Source: Gari tellinella (lineage: Eukaryota; Mollusca; Bivalvia; Cardiida; Psammobiidae). Taken from it: DNA of 64,000 nucleotides. The stretch is taken from the NCBI GenBank assembly GCA_922989275.2, contig OV277857.1, forward strand, positions 48,399,083 through 48,463,082. The letters are read 5' to 3'. Positions within the stretch are counted from its first letter, which is position 1. Each line of letters starts with the position of its first letter. The notes beneath the pieces were generated by a model. The model searched no databases. It saw nothing but the letters and a program-made list of their open reading frames with translations, and was not told the origin of the DNA. The translations under genes were made by a program, and so were the position numbers. Of the stretch, positions 34,131 to 44,469 are shown piece by piece.

Positions 34131-35230
34131 CATATTTTAGCAGTGCTCAATATTGTAAGCAAGATGGCTCAATGATCAGGGGAGTAAATATACAGTCGAC
34201 TGAGTGGTCATTCGGACTGAAAGTAGACTTTAAATTGATACTTTTTTTTTACTTTTACAAACATGAGTACAGACGCCAGAATTATGTTAATACATGTATC
34301 ATAGTTGCTGAGGTACTGACGAAAATGAGATTTTCAGTACTGGCAGGAACGTATATTAGATATAATCTACGTTCCTGGTACTGGCTGACTAAATATGCCT
34401 ATTAAGAAAAAAATATTTGTGTGCTCTTTACTGAAATGGCTTCAACTGATTATTTACACCTAAAAATGTGTTTATACGCCAGAATTACTTTGATATAATA
34501 TGTCGTAGATGCTGAGATATTGACGAAAACAAGATTTTCGGTAATGGCTGCCGAAATATGCATATTCATCACAACCTTATAAATATATTTGAGGGATCAA
34601 TACTGAAATGGTTTTATCTTGTTTTCTACCCCTCAAAATATTGGGATATATACCAAAAGTATTCTGATACCATATGTAGTTACTGAGATATTGACAAAAA
34701 CGAGATTTTCAGTAATGGCTGCCTAAATATGCCCATTCAGCCCAAAATGTTGGTGTGATCTTTACTATAATGGTTTAATCATATTCTTTACCCCTCAAAA
34801 CATGGAGATAGACACCAACATTATTTTGAATCCATGCACAGGTACTAAGATATTGACGAAAACGAGATTTTCAGTAATGGCTGCCTAAATATGCCTATTC
34901 AGCACAAAATATCGCTGTGATCGTTACTAAAATGGATTTATCTGATTATTTACCCCTCAAAACATTGGGATAAACACCAAAATTATGTTGATTCCATGCA
35001 TAGTTTCTGAGATATTGACGAAAACAAGATTTTCAGTAATGGCGGCCTTAATTTGCATATTGTGCGGATTGCCCAATGATGCCAGAGTGGCATCATTCAG
35101 ATTCTTAAAGAGCAAATCTCAGAGGTATGGAAACAGCAAAAAAACTTTGTACGGACGGCAAAACACGCTTATCGGTCTCTGCTACCGGACTATATTCGCT
35201 AAAAGGCGCTTCTATGGGGGAAAGGGTTAA

Positions 35231-36046
35231 TAAAGTTGATGTTTTGTGTCTGTCCTACTTACAAAGTTATAACTGTATGAATTGTGAGTCTATTTAGTTG
35301 AAATAGTGATAAATCCAGTTATTAGGTTGCTTGCGGTGTCCATGTATTGCGTATATGATTCACGTGCTGAGTCGATGATCTGAAGCAGTCAGCAAATCAA
35401 ATTTTCTTCAACCTCATAGAGTTTTTTTCCCTTCTGTTTTTGAACTGACAAAATATTTGACAAACTATGCTTCTTTATATATTTGTCCGGCTGAGCAGGG
35501 CAACACAGTACTTCTCGTCTGTCAGTGTTATTATTTACTAAAATTCTACATCTGCACGTGCTGACCTTGAAGGAAATGGACAAAACTCCCACGGTATCCG
35601 TCAATAAAATGAAGTACAGTGTAGCCTACTTCCCCCGGACTTTATGACCCATACCTCTCACTTGTGCATTTCGTCGCCAGATAAGGATCCAAACGGTCTG
35701 AGGCATTGCCAAGGCAGCGCCTCACTCAGTTTTCTTCTTGTTCTTGCTTGACGATGTATATATGTGTCGCAATTTGACTTCGTTTTTTTAATGTCCGTTT
35801 GGGGAGGGTTACACTGTACTTCTCTCTTGTCAACTCTGTTATTCACTATAAGACTACATCAGCAATGATGCCCTCTATAGACATGTATTTATTTGGAAAT
35901 TGTTCAAAAGAAAGAATAGTCGCAGCTTTAACTATAGACGGACCAGTTTGCTTTATTATAAGTGAACTGATCTGCATAGCTAATTTATATATTGTATCAT
36001 CTAATAATAGCTTGGTATTTATTTCTATATATTGTGTCTATACCAT
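35231..36046. other. Interior of the foldback element, no gene seen
   Basis: Two similar stretches (GGGCAACACAGTACTTCTCG at about 35500 and GGGTTACACTGTACTTCTC at about 35805) suggest an old ~315-bp duplication. Frames of 60-104 codons show no recognisable domain. Confidence 0.5.
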
Positions 36047-37141
36047 TTATGGGGCCTTCACATACACGATATTTTCTTACGATTCCTTACGGATCGCCAA
36101 CAGTTACTCGTAGTCAATCGTAAGCATCCGCAAATGATCCGTTAGTGTCCGTAAATAACTCGCAAGGATACGTAAGGATTCGTGGAAGAAGATGCCCATA
36201 ATTTTGTGTAAAAAATTTTCTTACGATTGTCCGCGGAGATATTCTTTCGTAAATCAATCGTAAGGATCCGTTAAGTATCGTAAACCGGTTGTAACAACAC
36301 GTAATCCTCCGTAAACAGCCCGCAAGGATCCGTAAACAGTCCGCAAGGATCCGTAAACCGACCGTAACGTGTTCGTAGTCATCCGTGGTATTATCGTGGA
36401 GGTTTTCCGTCCAAACAGGCATAATCTTGCCAAAAAGACCACAAAAATCTAAGTGAACTATTATTTCAGTCATATCGATGTTCTACCACTTCATGCCAGT
36501 TCACACCCTGTCGACTTATTAGGCAGCTCTTTTAGAGCTACTACGATTTAGATGAGAGGCCATTTCCGGGCGTTGATAGAGGCCACAAAAAACATGGCAG
36601 AAAGGTGAGTCAAGTTTCGATTTTGCTTCAAAACAGTATTTTTTCTGTTTTTTTCTAGAAATCGGGGAATGTAGTTCCACGTAAAAATGTCCACTTGATG
36701 AATTAGTTATCATCGTATGCTCCATTATTGCGATGTGGCGCCCCAATTTCATTCGGCGCAAACGTTACACGATCATTTTCAAACCGAAAGTGGTCAAAAC
36801 ATCAACATTTATGTACAAAAAAGTGCAATGCACGAATTTATTCTGCATCTAACGCAGCTTTAAGATGCACACGAACACTATTGGCTATTTGGTATACTTT
36901 ATGTGAATCGGAACACGCAACATTGAATATTATGGGCTAATTTTCTAAAAGAGGTGCCTTCGAGGCTATGAGGTGCCTGATAGGAGCCGAGCAACCTACT
37001 AAGAGGAGGGTTACTGTTGAACAGATTTAGGACTGATATTGTCAAAAATTGCTATATTTCATCGAAATCATGACCTGTCATGATTTCAAGTGAGGTTCCA
37101 ATGAATAATACGGCTTTATATAATCTTAATTCAAACTTTAA

Positions 37142-37680
37142 AGCGACTCGCAACCAGATGGTGCATTAAAAATAGTAATTTGTAAATATGTGTCAAACGC
37201 TTATATAAATGGTAAAGAATTAGTTTAGGATAAGAAATTCTGTTTAAAAAAATGTATTTCAATGAAAAGAAATATTGGTCTCTGGTGGGATTCGAACCCG
37301 GGGCCCGGCATTGGCGGACAGAAGGCAAAATAGGGGAAACCGCTTAGACCAATGGACCACGGAACACTATCCGTTTATCTCGGATCGATTTAACGTATTT
37401 CAATGTATATCGATCGAAAGTGCATACAACTTCGTAATTCGGCTCGTGTTTATGTCTGAGCCCGTGTAGAGAAGCAACAACAACAACTATACCGTCTACT
37501 AGTCGGTATAGAAAAACGATGGAAAATATCTAAAAATCTAAGATTCGGTGACGATTCTTGAGACTTTTTTTGGACTGATCATATTTTTTTAATGTCAGAA
37601 GCCAAATAATGCCACAAATTTGCTTTTATTTGAGTATTTTATTTTATTTTGACAAGTACACCATCCGGTTGCGAGTCCCT
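37142..37680. mobile_element. Family G element, second copy, with empty site preserved
   Basis: TTAA|AGCGACTCGCAACC and GGTTGCGAGTCCCT|TTAA mark the ends. The opposite arm of the surrounding inverted repeat (40490-40510, TTGCATTTAAAGTTTGATAT) retains the uninterrupted site, proving insertion after the arms formed. It is inverted relative to the copy at 14691. Confidence 0.9.
37273..37362 (-). other. tRNA-like block inside family G
   Basis: On the minus strand, CATTGGTCTAAGCGG and GGGTTCGAATCCCACC are good A- and B-box matches of Ser/Leu type, with a long variable region. The 5' CCGTGG does not pair with the 3' AGAGACC. It is classed as tRNA-derived. Confidence 0.6.
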
Positions 37681-38114
37681 TTAAATGCAATGAAACGGAT
37701 ATAAAGAGGTCTGATTGTTAGCAAATTGGAACATGAACAATTTTCTGATTAGCAAAATGAAACTTTTACACAAAAAATAGAAACAACAACCCTTCCACGG
37801 CTCAAAAAGCAAGCACTTAAAACGTTACATATAGTTATTATAGCTTACGTCAAGAGGAAGGGGCTTTTGTCGCAACGAGTTGTATTTGGGAGGTTAACAA
37901 ACCACGGAATTTCACGGACTCACGTATCTCGGAAATCTAAATAAAAAATGAAAAAAACAACAACAACCGGAAATCTAATTTTAGAATTAACATACCACGG
38001 AAATATGTTCGGAAATTTAAAAAATAAAATACCTGGAAATATGATCGGCAATTGACGTCGCGTTATTATGACAATCGCCTCTATCGATACCAGACGTTGA
38101 TCATTTATTTTTAA

Positions 38115-39552
38115 TAGGGATGGCAACGGTTAATCGGTTAACCGATTAACCGTTCGAATTTCCGATCATCGGTTCGAAAAATCGGTAACCGGTTAATCGT
38201 AAAATAAATAATAAAATATTAAAGTTCTTAACTAAACAGCAGAATTTCCATTAACGTTTCTGTTTAAGAAGATATTCGCTGTCACACAGGGGGCGTTATT
38301 TTGTTTAGGTTTGAAGGAGATAGCCCGAGAGTATTGGTCACATTAAACAAGAGGATTAAATAACCAGTCACATCATTACAGTTAGGTTTTGTCTTTGCTA
38401 ATCCTTTAATGAGCTTGCTCGCACCGCCAACACTAATTTAAAATTATACTCACCACGGCTTTAAACAGGGGTACCATTAAATTATGAACGGAGTAGTTTT
38501 AAAATTACATGTAGATCTAGCTTCTATATCAGGCAAACACATCACTACATGTAAAAAAAAACATGTATTTAGTAAAATGCACGTCACATAATCCTTTTAT
38601 ATGACAGATGAAAGGATCACGTTAATTTTATTCAAGTACATTGATCTGAGTTATAAGATCTGCATTAAATAAATTTTGATAGTTGGCTTCGTGGTTGAAG
38701 GTTATCGATTTGCATTTTTTTCTACACTTTAAAAAACTGTGTATCAATTAGTTCAACCCCCTTCATCGCCACATTGCATGCTTTGAAAACGTCGTCAGGA
38801 CTTTTGATCCGACTGTTGATTAAGACCGTTATATTTATTTTGTCAATTATTAATAGGCATTAAGGTAAAATTTATAGACTTTACATCTTACAAAACATAT
38901 TTGATATGTTTTAAGTCATAATAAATGTCAAAGGCTAAAAAAGCTAATTGTATATTAACATGAATAAGTTTTTTTTTTATATATATTCCTAAATTTACTA
39001 TTGCATGCATACTAAATACATTTTTGCAATATGTTATAGCTCGAAATCTGTGAGATATATCAAATAAATAGTGTCCTTTGTATGAGAAAATTCGAGCTAT
39101 GTTTTATGTATTTCAATAAAAATAAAAAAAACATTGATATTTTTAAACTCAATATTAGAGAACAAAATTGTGTTATTGTACATGTATATGTTATACTCAA
39201 CATAATCATATCATTATTAAAGAATCTTTATATCGTTTAACTACATGGTATTTTACACACGAGGTCGCTATTCTATAGGGGTTATGATTCTTTGTAAGGG
39301 ATCCATTTCTTTCGTGTGCCGCGGTCGAAACTTTAAGACCAGAGAACCAAAATACTATGACCGGGGGTTAAATAAAAAACAAATGACCGCGGGTCACTTT
39401 TCTATGGGGTCAATTTACTCAAGTACACCAGCGTTCAAGTAAAAATATCTTTTGTCGCAACTGTCAGGTAATATTGAGCGGTTAACAGGTTAACCGCTCG
39501 GAATTCTAAACGGTTATCCGGTTAGTCAAATGATCGATTATTTACATCCCTA
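38115..39552. mobile_element. Non-autonomous hAT-like element, 1.4 kb
   Basis: The ends TAGGGATG and CATCCCTA are flanked by a perfect 8-bp duplication, ATTTTTAA (38107-38114 and 39553-39560). Sub-terminal sequence is rich in CGGTTAAYCGGTTAACCG palindromes at both ends. The interior is AT-rich and the only frames are short, so no transposase. The 8-bp duplication is diagnostic of hAT-type insertion. Confidence 0.9.
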
Positions 39553-40089
39553 ATTTTTAAACCACCAATGTAACAAGGTGGTACCTTTTGAAAGCGTGAT
39601 CACCTACATGTATGTCATGTATTCAAAATCAGTATATTGTACTTTCCGCATTCTAGAGTGAAAAGGTCTCCGCCTTATACACAAACCCACATCATCGGAC
39701 TGATTTTACATGCAGCATGTAGGTTGTGGTTTAGGTTAACGTAATGCCTTGTTAAGTTTTAATAAATGTCAATATTTAAAATGTCTTTGTATTCTGTTCG
39801 AAAACTATCATCTGAGCTATCGTTCATATCTATGTCACAAAATGAGTCCTCAGAATACAGATATGTGTAACCGTCTAAACAAGTTGGAAGTGTTTGTTTC
39901 TCTGGAATCGCCGTTAGGTGACTGTTTGTTGGTATGTCTGCAGTCTTGTCAAATAACGTTCTTCTTTGATCACGAAGGAAATCATCAGGATAGCTTATGT
40001 TAACTTATAATAAGTTAACGTTCTTCTTGTTTTTGAGTTATTTGTGCTGAAATCAATTTAGATATTTGGTACAAAAATCGAACACTCTT

Positions 40090-40293
40090 TCAATCTGGTG
40101 AGTATTTACTGGCACTTCTAATATCTTGAATTGTCCTTTTAATCTTCGCTACTGGGGTACTACTTAGTGGAATATTTGATTTAGAATATGAATATTTGAT
40201 TTGAGCGTTGTAGCTGTGTCTATGATGTGCATATCTATGTTTCTTCTTCGCCAGGAACAGGAATTTTCTTCTAATACCACGAAACACACTCAT
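40090..40293 (-). CDS. Short basic ORF of unknown function
   Basis: A 67-codon minus frame beginning MSVFRGIRRKFLFLAKKKHR directly after a good acceptor-like CCTTTCGTTTCAG and ending SKYSPD, stop. It is rich in Lys/Arg/His/Ser. It could be the last exon of a gene once carried by the 36502-41143 element. No family is recognised, and chance is possible. Confidence 0.25.
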   Translation of the reverse strand: MSVFRGIRRKFLFLAKKKHRYAHHRHSYNAQIKYSYSKSNIPLSSTPVAKIKRTIQDIRSASKYSPD

Positions 40294-41569
40294 CTGAAAC
40301 GAAAGGAAAATGAAAGTGGTCTACTGCGTCTATGTCATTTTTCATGGATTGTTAGTCATTTATGTATTTGAGAAATTGTTGAATCCCACTTGTGTACAAA
40401 AAAGTACATATTTAAAGTATACTTTCCATCTATTTGCTAATTAGAAAATTGTTTATGTTTAATTTTTCTAACAATCATACCTCTTTATATCCGTTTCATT
40501 GCATTTAAAGTTTGATATAAGATTATATAAAGCCGTATTATTCCTTGGAACCTCACTTGAAATCATGACAGGTCATGATTTCGATGAAATATAGCAATTT
40601 TTGACAATATCAGTCCTAAATCTGTTCAACAGTAACCCTCCTCTTAGTAGGTTGTTCGGCTTCTATCAGGCACCTCATAGCCTCGGAGGCACCTCTTTTA
40701 GAAAATTAGCCCATAATATTCAATGTTGCGTGTTTCGATTCACATAAAGTATACCAAACAGTCAATAGTGTTCGTGTGCATCTTAAATCTGCGTTAGATA
40801 CATGATAAATTCGTGCATTGCAATTTTATGTACCTAAATGTTGGTGTTTTGACTACTTTCGGTTTGAAAATGATCGTGTAACGTTTGCGCCGAATGAAAT
40901 TGGGGCGCCACATCGCAATAATGGAGCATACGATGATAACTAATTCATCAAGTGGACATTTTTATGTGGAACTACATTCCCCGATTTCTAGAAAAAGGAA
41001 GAAAAAATATTGTTTTGAAGCAAAATCGAAACTTGACTCACCTTTATGCCATGTTTTCGTGGCCTCTATCAACGCCCGGAAATGGCCTCTCATCTAAATC
41101 GTAGTAGCTCTAAAAGAGCTGCCTTATAAGTCGACAGGGTGTGCAGTTGTCGAATGATGACACATTTGAAATTGAATACTTTTTGGTACTGAAAAGGTCA
41201 AACACGTCAGTGTTTTTTAGGTAAATCGTAACAACTCATAAAGGTGCGTTCACATACACGGATGTTTCTTACGAGTCCTTACGGATCTCCAAACCGTAGT
41301 CAATCGCAAACGTCCGGAAATAACTCGTTAACATCCGCAAACACATCGCAGACGTCCGTAAACAATCCGTTACCATCCGCAAAACTCGACGACATCCGTA
41401 AGCCTCCGTAAGACGAAAATCTATTTTTTTGACATGTCAAAAACTTTTTTACGATAGACTACGATAGACCACGGATGGACTTCTCCGTAAACAACACGTA
41501 AATAATCCGTTACAATCCGCAACTTAATCGCAAATTGAACGTAACAACACGTAACCCTAACATTTGCAA

Positions 41570-41935
41570 ACAGTTTATATCCAGATTAAACCGCACGTGG
41601 CGATAACTCACATCAGGACCTACTCAAATTGAGACTCTAATCTTATAATTTGAGAAATTTTTGAAGAAAAAAAAAATTATAACAGTAATTTGCAATAATT
41701 GTTGCAGGCGGTAATATTACGTATTGTTTACGATAAAGTCCCTTCACTGTCATCACGTAACGAGCTTTGAACAATTCGTCTACGTTTATTTCTCAAATTT
41801 TAATTTTAGGTTTTTTGATTTAAAGAGTATAAAATTGAGTGTCAAGCAGTTTGGAACCTGACCAGGTGCCGCGTCACGCGATGCCAGATCTGGATCCAAA
41901 CCTTTTGCAAGTATCATTGTACTCGGGCTATGGCG
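41570..41935. mobile_element. HP1-bearing family F remnants in the Harbinger-like right half
   Basis: The first, at about 41571, is GCAAACAGTTTATATCCAG with a broken partner. The second, at about 41845-41910, is AAGCAGTTTGGAACCTGACC paired with CAGATCTGGATCCAAACC. Both are decayed. Confidence 0.5.
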
Positions 41936-42880
41936 GTGAAGGGGCAAGTACAGTCAAACTTATATTGAGTGACCATTTAACTGAAAGAGCGTGCAAGTAG
42001 AGAAAACCAGGTGCGACTGCTATAGAAGGCGGAGTTTTGTCGTAAACATATCGTAATAACTCGTAAGATACCGTAAATAGCCCGTAACAACTCGTAACAC
42101 ATCTTAATTCACTCTTAAAAGTGGCATATATCGTAAGAAACCGTAAACTTTTACGGATGTGTGCCAATGTGTGCCATCCGTAAGAAAATCGTAGAAATTC
42201 CGTGTATGTGAAGGCCCCATTAGTTAAGTATTTTAATATTTTTCCACCTTCCCCCTATATCGCAGATTAATTCAGTATTCGACCACCAACTGTCCTACTA
42301 ACTCAATAGTTTTTTATTATATTATACTTCACATGTAATTACAAAACATATGTTTTGTTTTCTGTGACAAAAAAAGAAAGGGTTGTTCTGTTCTGCTCTG
42401 TCTATTACAGACGAGCACATAGGTAAGTAAGTAAGTACACAGTAATATATAACCCGCGAATTTGTTCTTACACCTGAGAAACAAAACTAGTCTACCAAAT
42501 GGAATTTAAAACTAGAGCCTTGAATGGCTCTGTAAGACAAATATGATGCCCCCCCCCCCCCCCCCGCTGGAATGTTTAACCCTTTCAACTCCAACACTTA
42601 TAATAGACAATTCCAATTTCTCATTCAGTCGAGTCCAGGAAGCTCTATGATGTGGTTCTACAATGTTTACGCATGACAAGTTTACGATTAACTGGTACAT
42701 TGTAAATGACGAGTGTACTCCTCGCCTATTGGGTTCAATGACTTAATGCAGGACAAAAGTAATACACAAAGGTCAGTTGTGAGCCTTCTGTATTAATTTG
42801 ATTATGCATTAACTAGTCGCCTATCTACAGAGTTCTTTCACATAAGTCATACCTCTTCACTGAATCATGGTCGTTAAACA

Positions 42881-43070
42881 TAGGTTATTATACAGTTATT
42901 TCATGTGTGTTTGGGGAACAGTCAAAGCTATTGGCCCGAGGTATCAGGGAAGACTTTCGAACTCGGCCTTTCGGCCTCGGGCAACAGTTCGAAATGTCTT
43001 CCCTGATAACGAGGGACAATAGTTTTGACTGTTCCCCTAACACACATGAAATAACTGTTTTATTACCTAA
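42881..43070. repeat. Palindromic MITE-like hairpin
   Basis: GGTTATTATACAGTTATTTC at the left pairs with GAAATAACTGTTTTATTACC at the right. Inner pairs GGGGAACAGTCAAAGCTATT and AATAGTTTTGACTGTTCCCC are long and nearly perfect, with a centre at GGCCTTTCGGCC. A diverged relative may lie near 43835 (GGGCAATAGTCAAAACTATT). Confidence 0.8.
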
Positions 43071-43084
43071 TATTTTATATAGGG

Positions 43085-44465
43085 CTAACTAGAATTCATT
43101 TCAGTCGAACGGTGGCTATGCAACCGTTTAAGCTTGAAATACGGATATTTTCGACAGAAGCGGTTTAAAAAGAAGTTATGGCATTTAGGCCTATCTGTAG
43201 AAATGCAGGTAAATTCTACTTATGCGAGTTCCAGACATCGAAGTTTAACTGTATAAATTTGTGTACTCTAGCGCGAGGGCTTTCAGTGACATGATGTCAA
43301 TTTCAAGTGTCAATTTTTAGGGTCAATTGAGTAAAACTTTGTCAGATTATGTATGTTTTCTTTCTTGTACATATTGGATTTAGACTAGAAATAAATTCGT
43401 TACTCGGCATTCCGGCAGGGTGTACGGGATTGTATGTTTTGGATTCCGTATTTCTTGAGCGCGAAATACCTGCAGAAATACCGTGTAACTAATAATATAC
43501 ATTTTGAGTTTTTGACAGACGTCTGATGACTGAACAGCGTCTTCTTGTAAGCGCTTGCATGTTATTGGTTCGGGTCGGTGTTATTTTCTGTACAAAGGAT
43601 AGCGGCGAAACTTGATGTGTATTATGAACTCGTCTCATTGATTACAGTATTGCTATAAATAATAAAGCATGAAATAAAGTATTAAACCTCCACCAGACAC
43701 CAATCAATGATAATTATTCAATATTGTTTCATTACAGTACGGGCAATTCCGGGTACGGGGAAACTTCTCAATGACACTGCTTTTAGAACTTCTACGCATC
43801 TTTTAGGCGCATGGAAACAGTTCGTCCTACTGGGCAATAGTCAAAACTATTTCCCCCGGATTAGGCAATGACAGAACAACACAGCAAAACAGTCAAAAAT
43901 AACGAATTTCAAGCTATATAGAGCATTAGGTAACTGTACTATGTAACTTCCATACATGTACGTAGTATGTCTATTTCCCAGCGATTGCTGTCTAATGACG
44001 TAATAATGCGCTTAGTCCCGCCTTAGCGCGCGACGTCCATAACCGTGTTCATAACCTGCTTTATTTCTTCCATACCCGGTACAAAGCTGAACGAATATGC
44101 GATATATTTTTTCATTTCTCGCTGAAATAGAGCCCTTTCATTGGCTGGCAAACTAGGGCGAACGGTAACAATACGTTACACAGCAGGTTAGACAAGTATA
44201 AGACCTAGATAAATATAGTTCGGTAGAAGACCTTTAATCTGAATTCAAACCGTGTTTCGTATAAATATTCAGGTTATACATCTAAATACAATTACAAAAT
44301 AATAGTGCGTGGTACTACAGTTATTCATTCTTGTCAAATACATGTAGTAAACAGTGTATAACTAGATCAAAGGGCTCTTCTAGGCACTTTCGGTCCAGTC
44401 CGCAATTGCCCCATACGTATACAGATTTAATCGCACGACTCCCGAAGACTTATTCGCACTATCTG
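43085..44465. other. Foldback interior, mostly unassigned
   Basis: Only a decayed family I-like piece (about 43100-43260: CAGTCGAACGGTGG near the left, CATCGAAGTTTAACTGTATA at the right) is recognised. No ORF longer than about 60 codons, and no transposase similarity, is seen. Confidence 0.5.
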
Positions 44466-44469
44466 CCGT

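Larger units (their letters stand above)
30721..35192. mobile_element. 4.5-kb transposon with long repeat-bearing TIRs
   Basis: The ends are TAGTCCGGT and ACCGGACTA, flanked by TAT on both sides. Long inverted repeats (at least 400 bp, including CGTCCGTACAAAGTTTTTTT and ATTGGGCAATCCGCACAATA) are built partly of ~165-bp units containing GCCATTACTGAAAATC and GTTTTGAGGGGTAAA. There are about 2.5 units at the left and 5 at the right. The interior holds a broken protein-coding remnant and two SINEs. A 3-bp duplication is compatible with several superfamilies and I do not assign one. Confidence 0.8.
30506..35230. mobile_element. Family B MITE split by a 4.5-kb insertion
   Basis: TTAACCCTTTACCTGATAGC at 30506 begins a B element with a full HP2 hairpin (AAGTAAAGCAGAATGCGCC). 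It runs to AATAAATCATAT at 30720 and resumes at 35193 as TATTCGCTAAAAGGCGC, ending GGAAAGGGTTAA at 35230. Removing 30721-35195 restores a normal B sequence of the expected length. Confidence 0.9.
36502..41143. mobile_element. 4.6-kb inverted-repeat element with CAGTT duplication
   Basis: The ends are CACACCCTGTCGACTTAT and its reverse complement, with CAGTT directly outside (36497-36501, 41144-41148). The inverted arms are about 0.7 kb (36502-37770 without the G insertion, against 40410-41143), including GCAGCTCTTTTAGAGCTACT. A 5-bp duplication and a CAC terminus recall Transib, but no transposase is seen, so that is only a suggestion. The spacer carries a hAT-like element and a short minus ORF. 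Confidence 0.75.
36050..42219. mobile_element. Harbinger-like element (TTA duplication), split
   Basis: TTA precedes TGGGGCCTTCACATACACG at 36050 and TTA follows its reverse complement at 42219. A 3-bp TTA duplication with GGGCC-type ends is the PIF/Harbinger pattern. Sub-terminal regions are full of CCGTAA/TTACGG repeats (36060-36370, 41260-42190). No transposase is present. A second end-like sequence, GTGCGTTCACATACACGG, at 41245 may mark a nested relative. The element is split by the 4.6-kb insertion at 36502. Confidence 0.75.

Noticed and set aside
37273..37362. Functional tRNA-Leu or tRNA-Ser gene
   Set aside because: A and B boxes are good but the acceptor stem does not pair and the block is repeated inside a transposon family.
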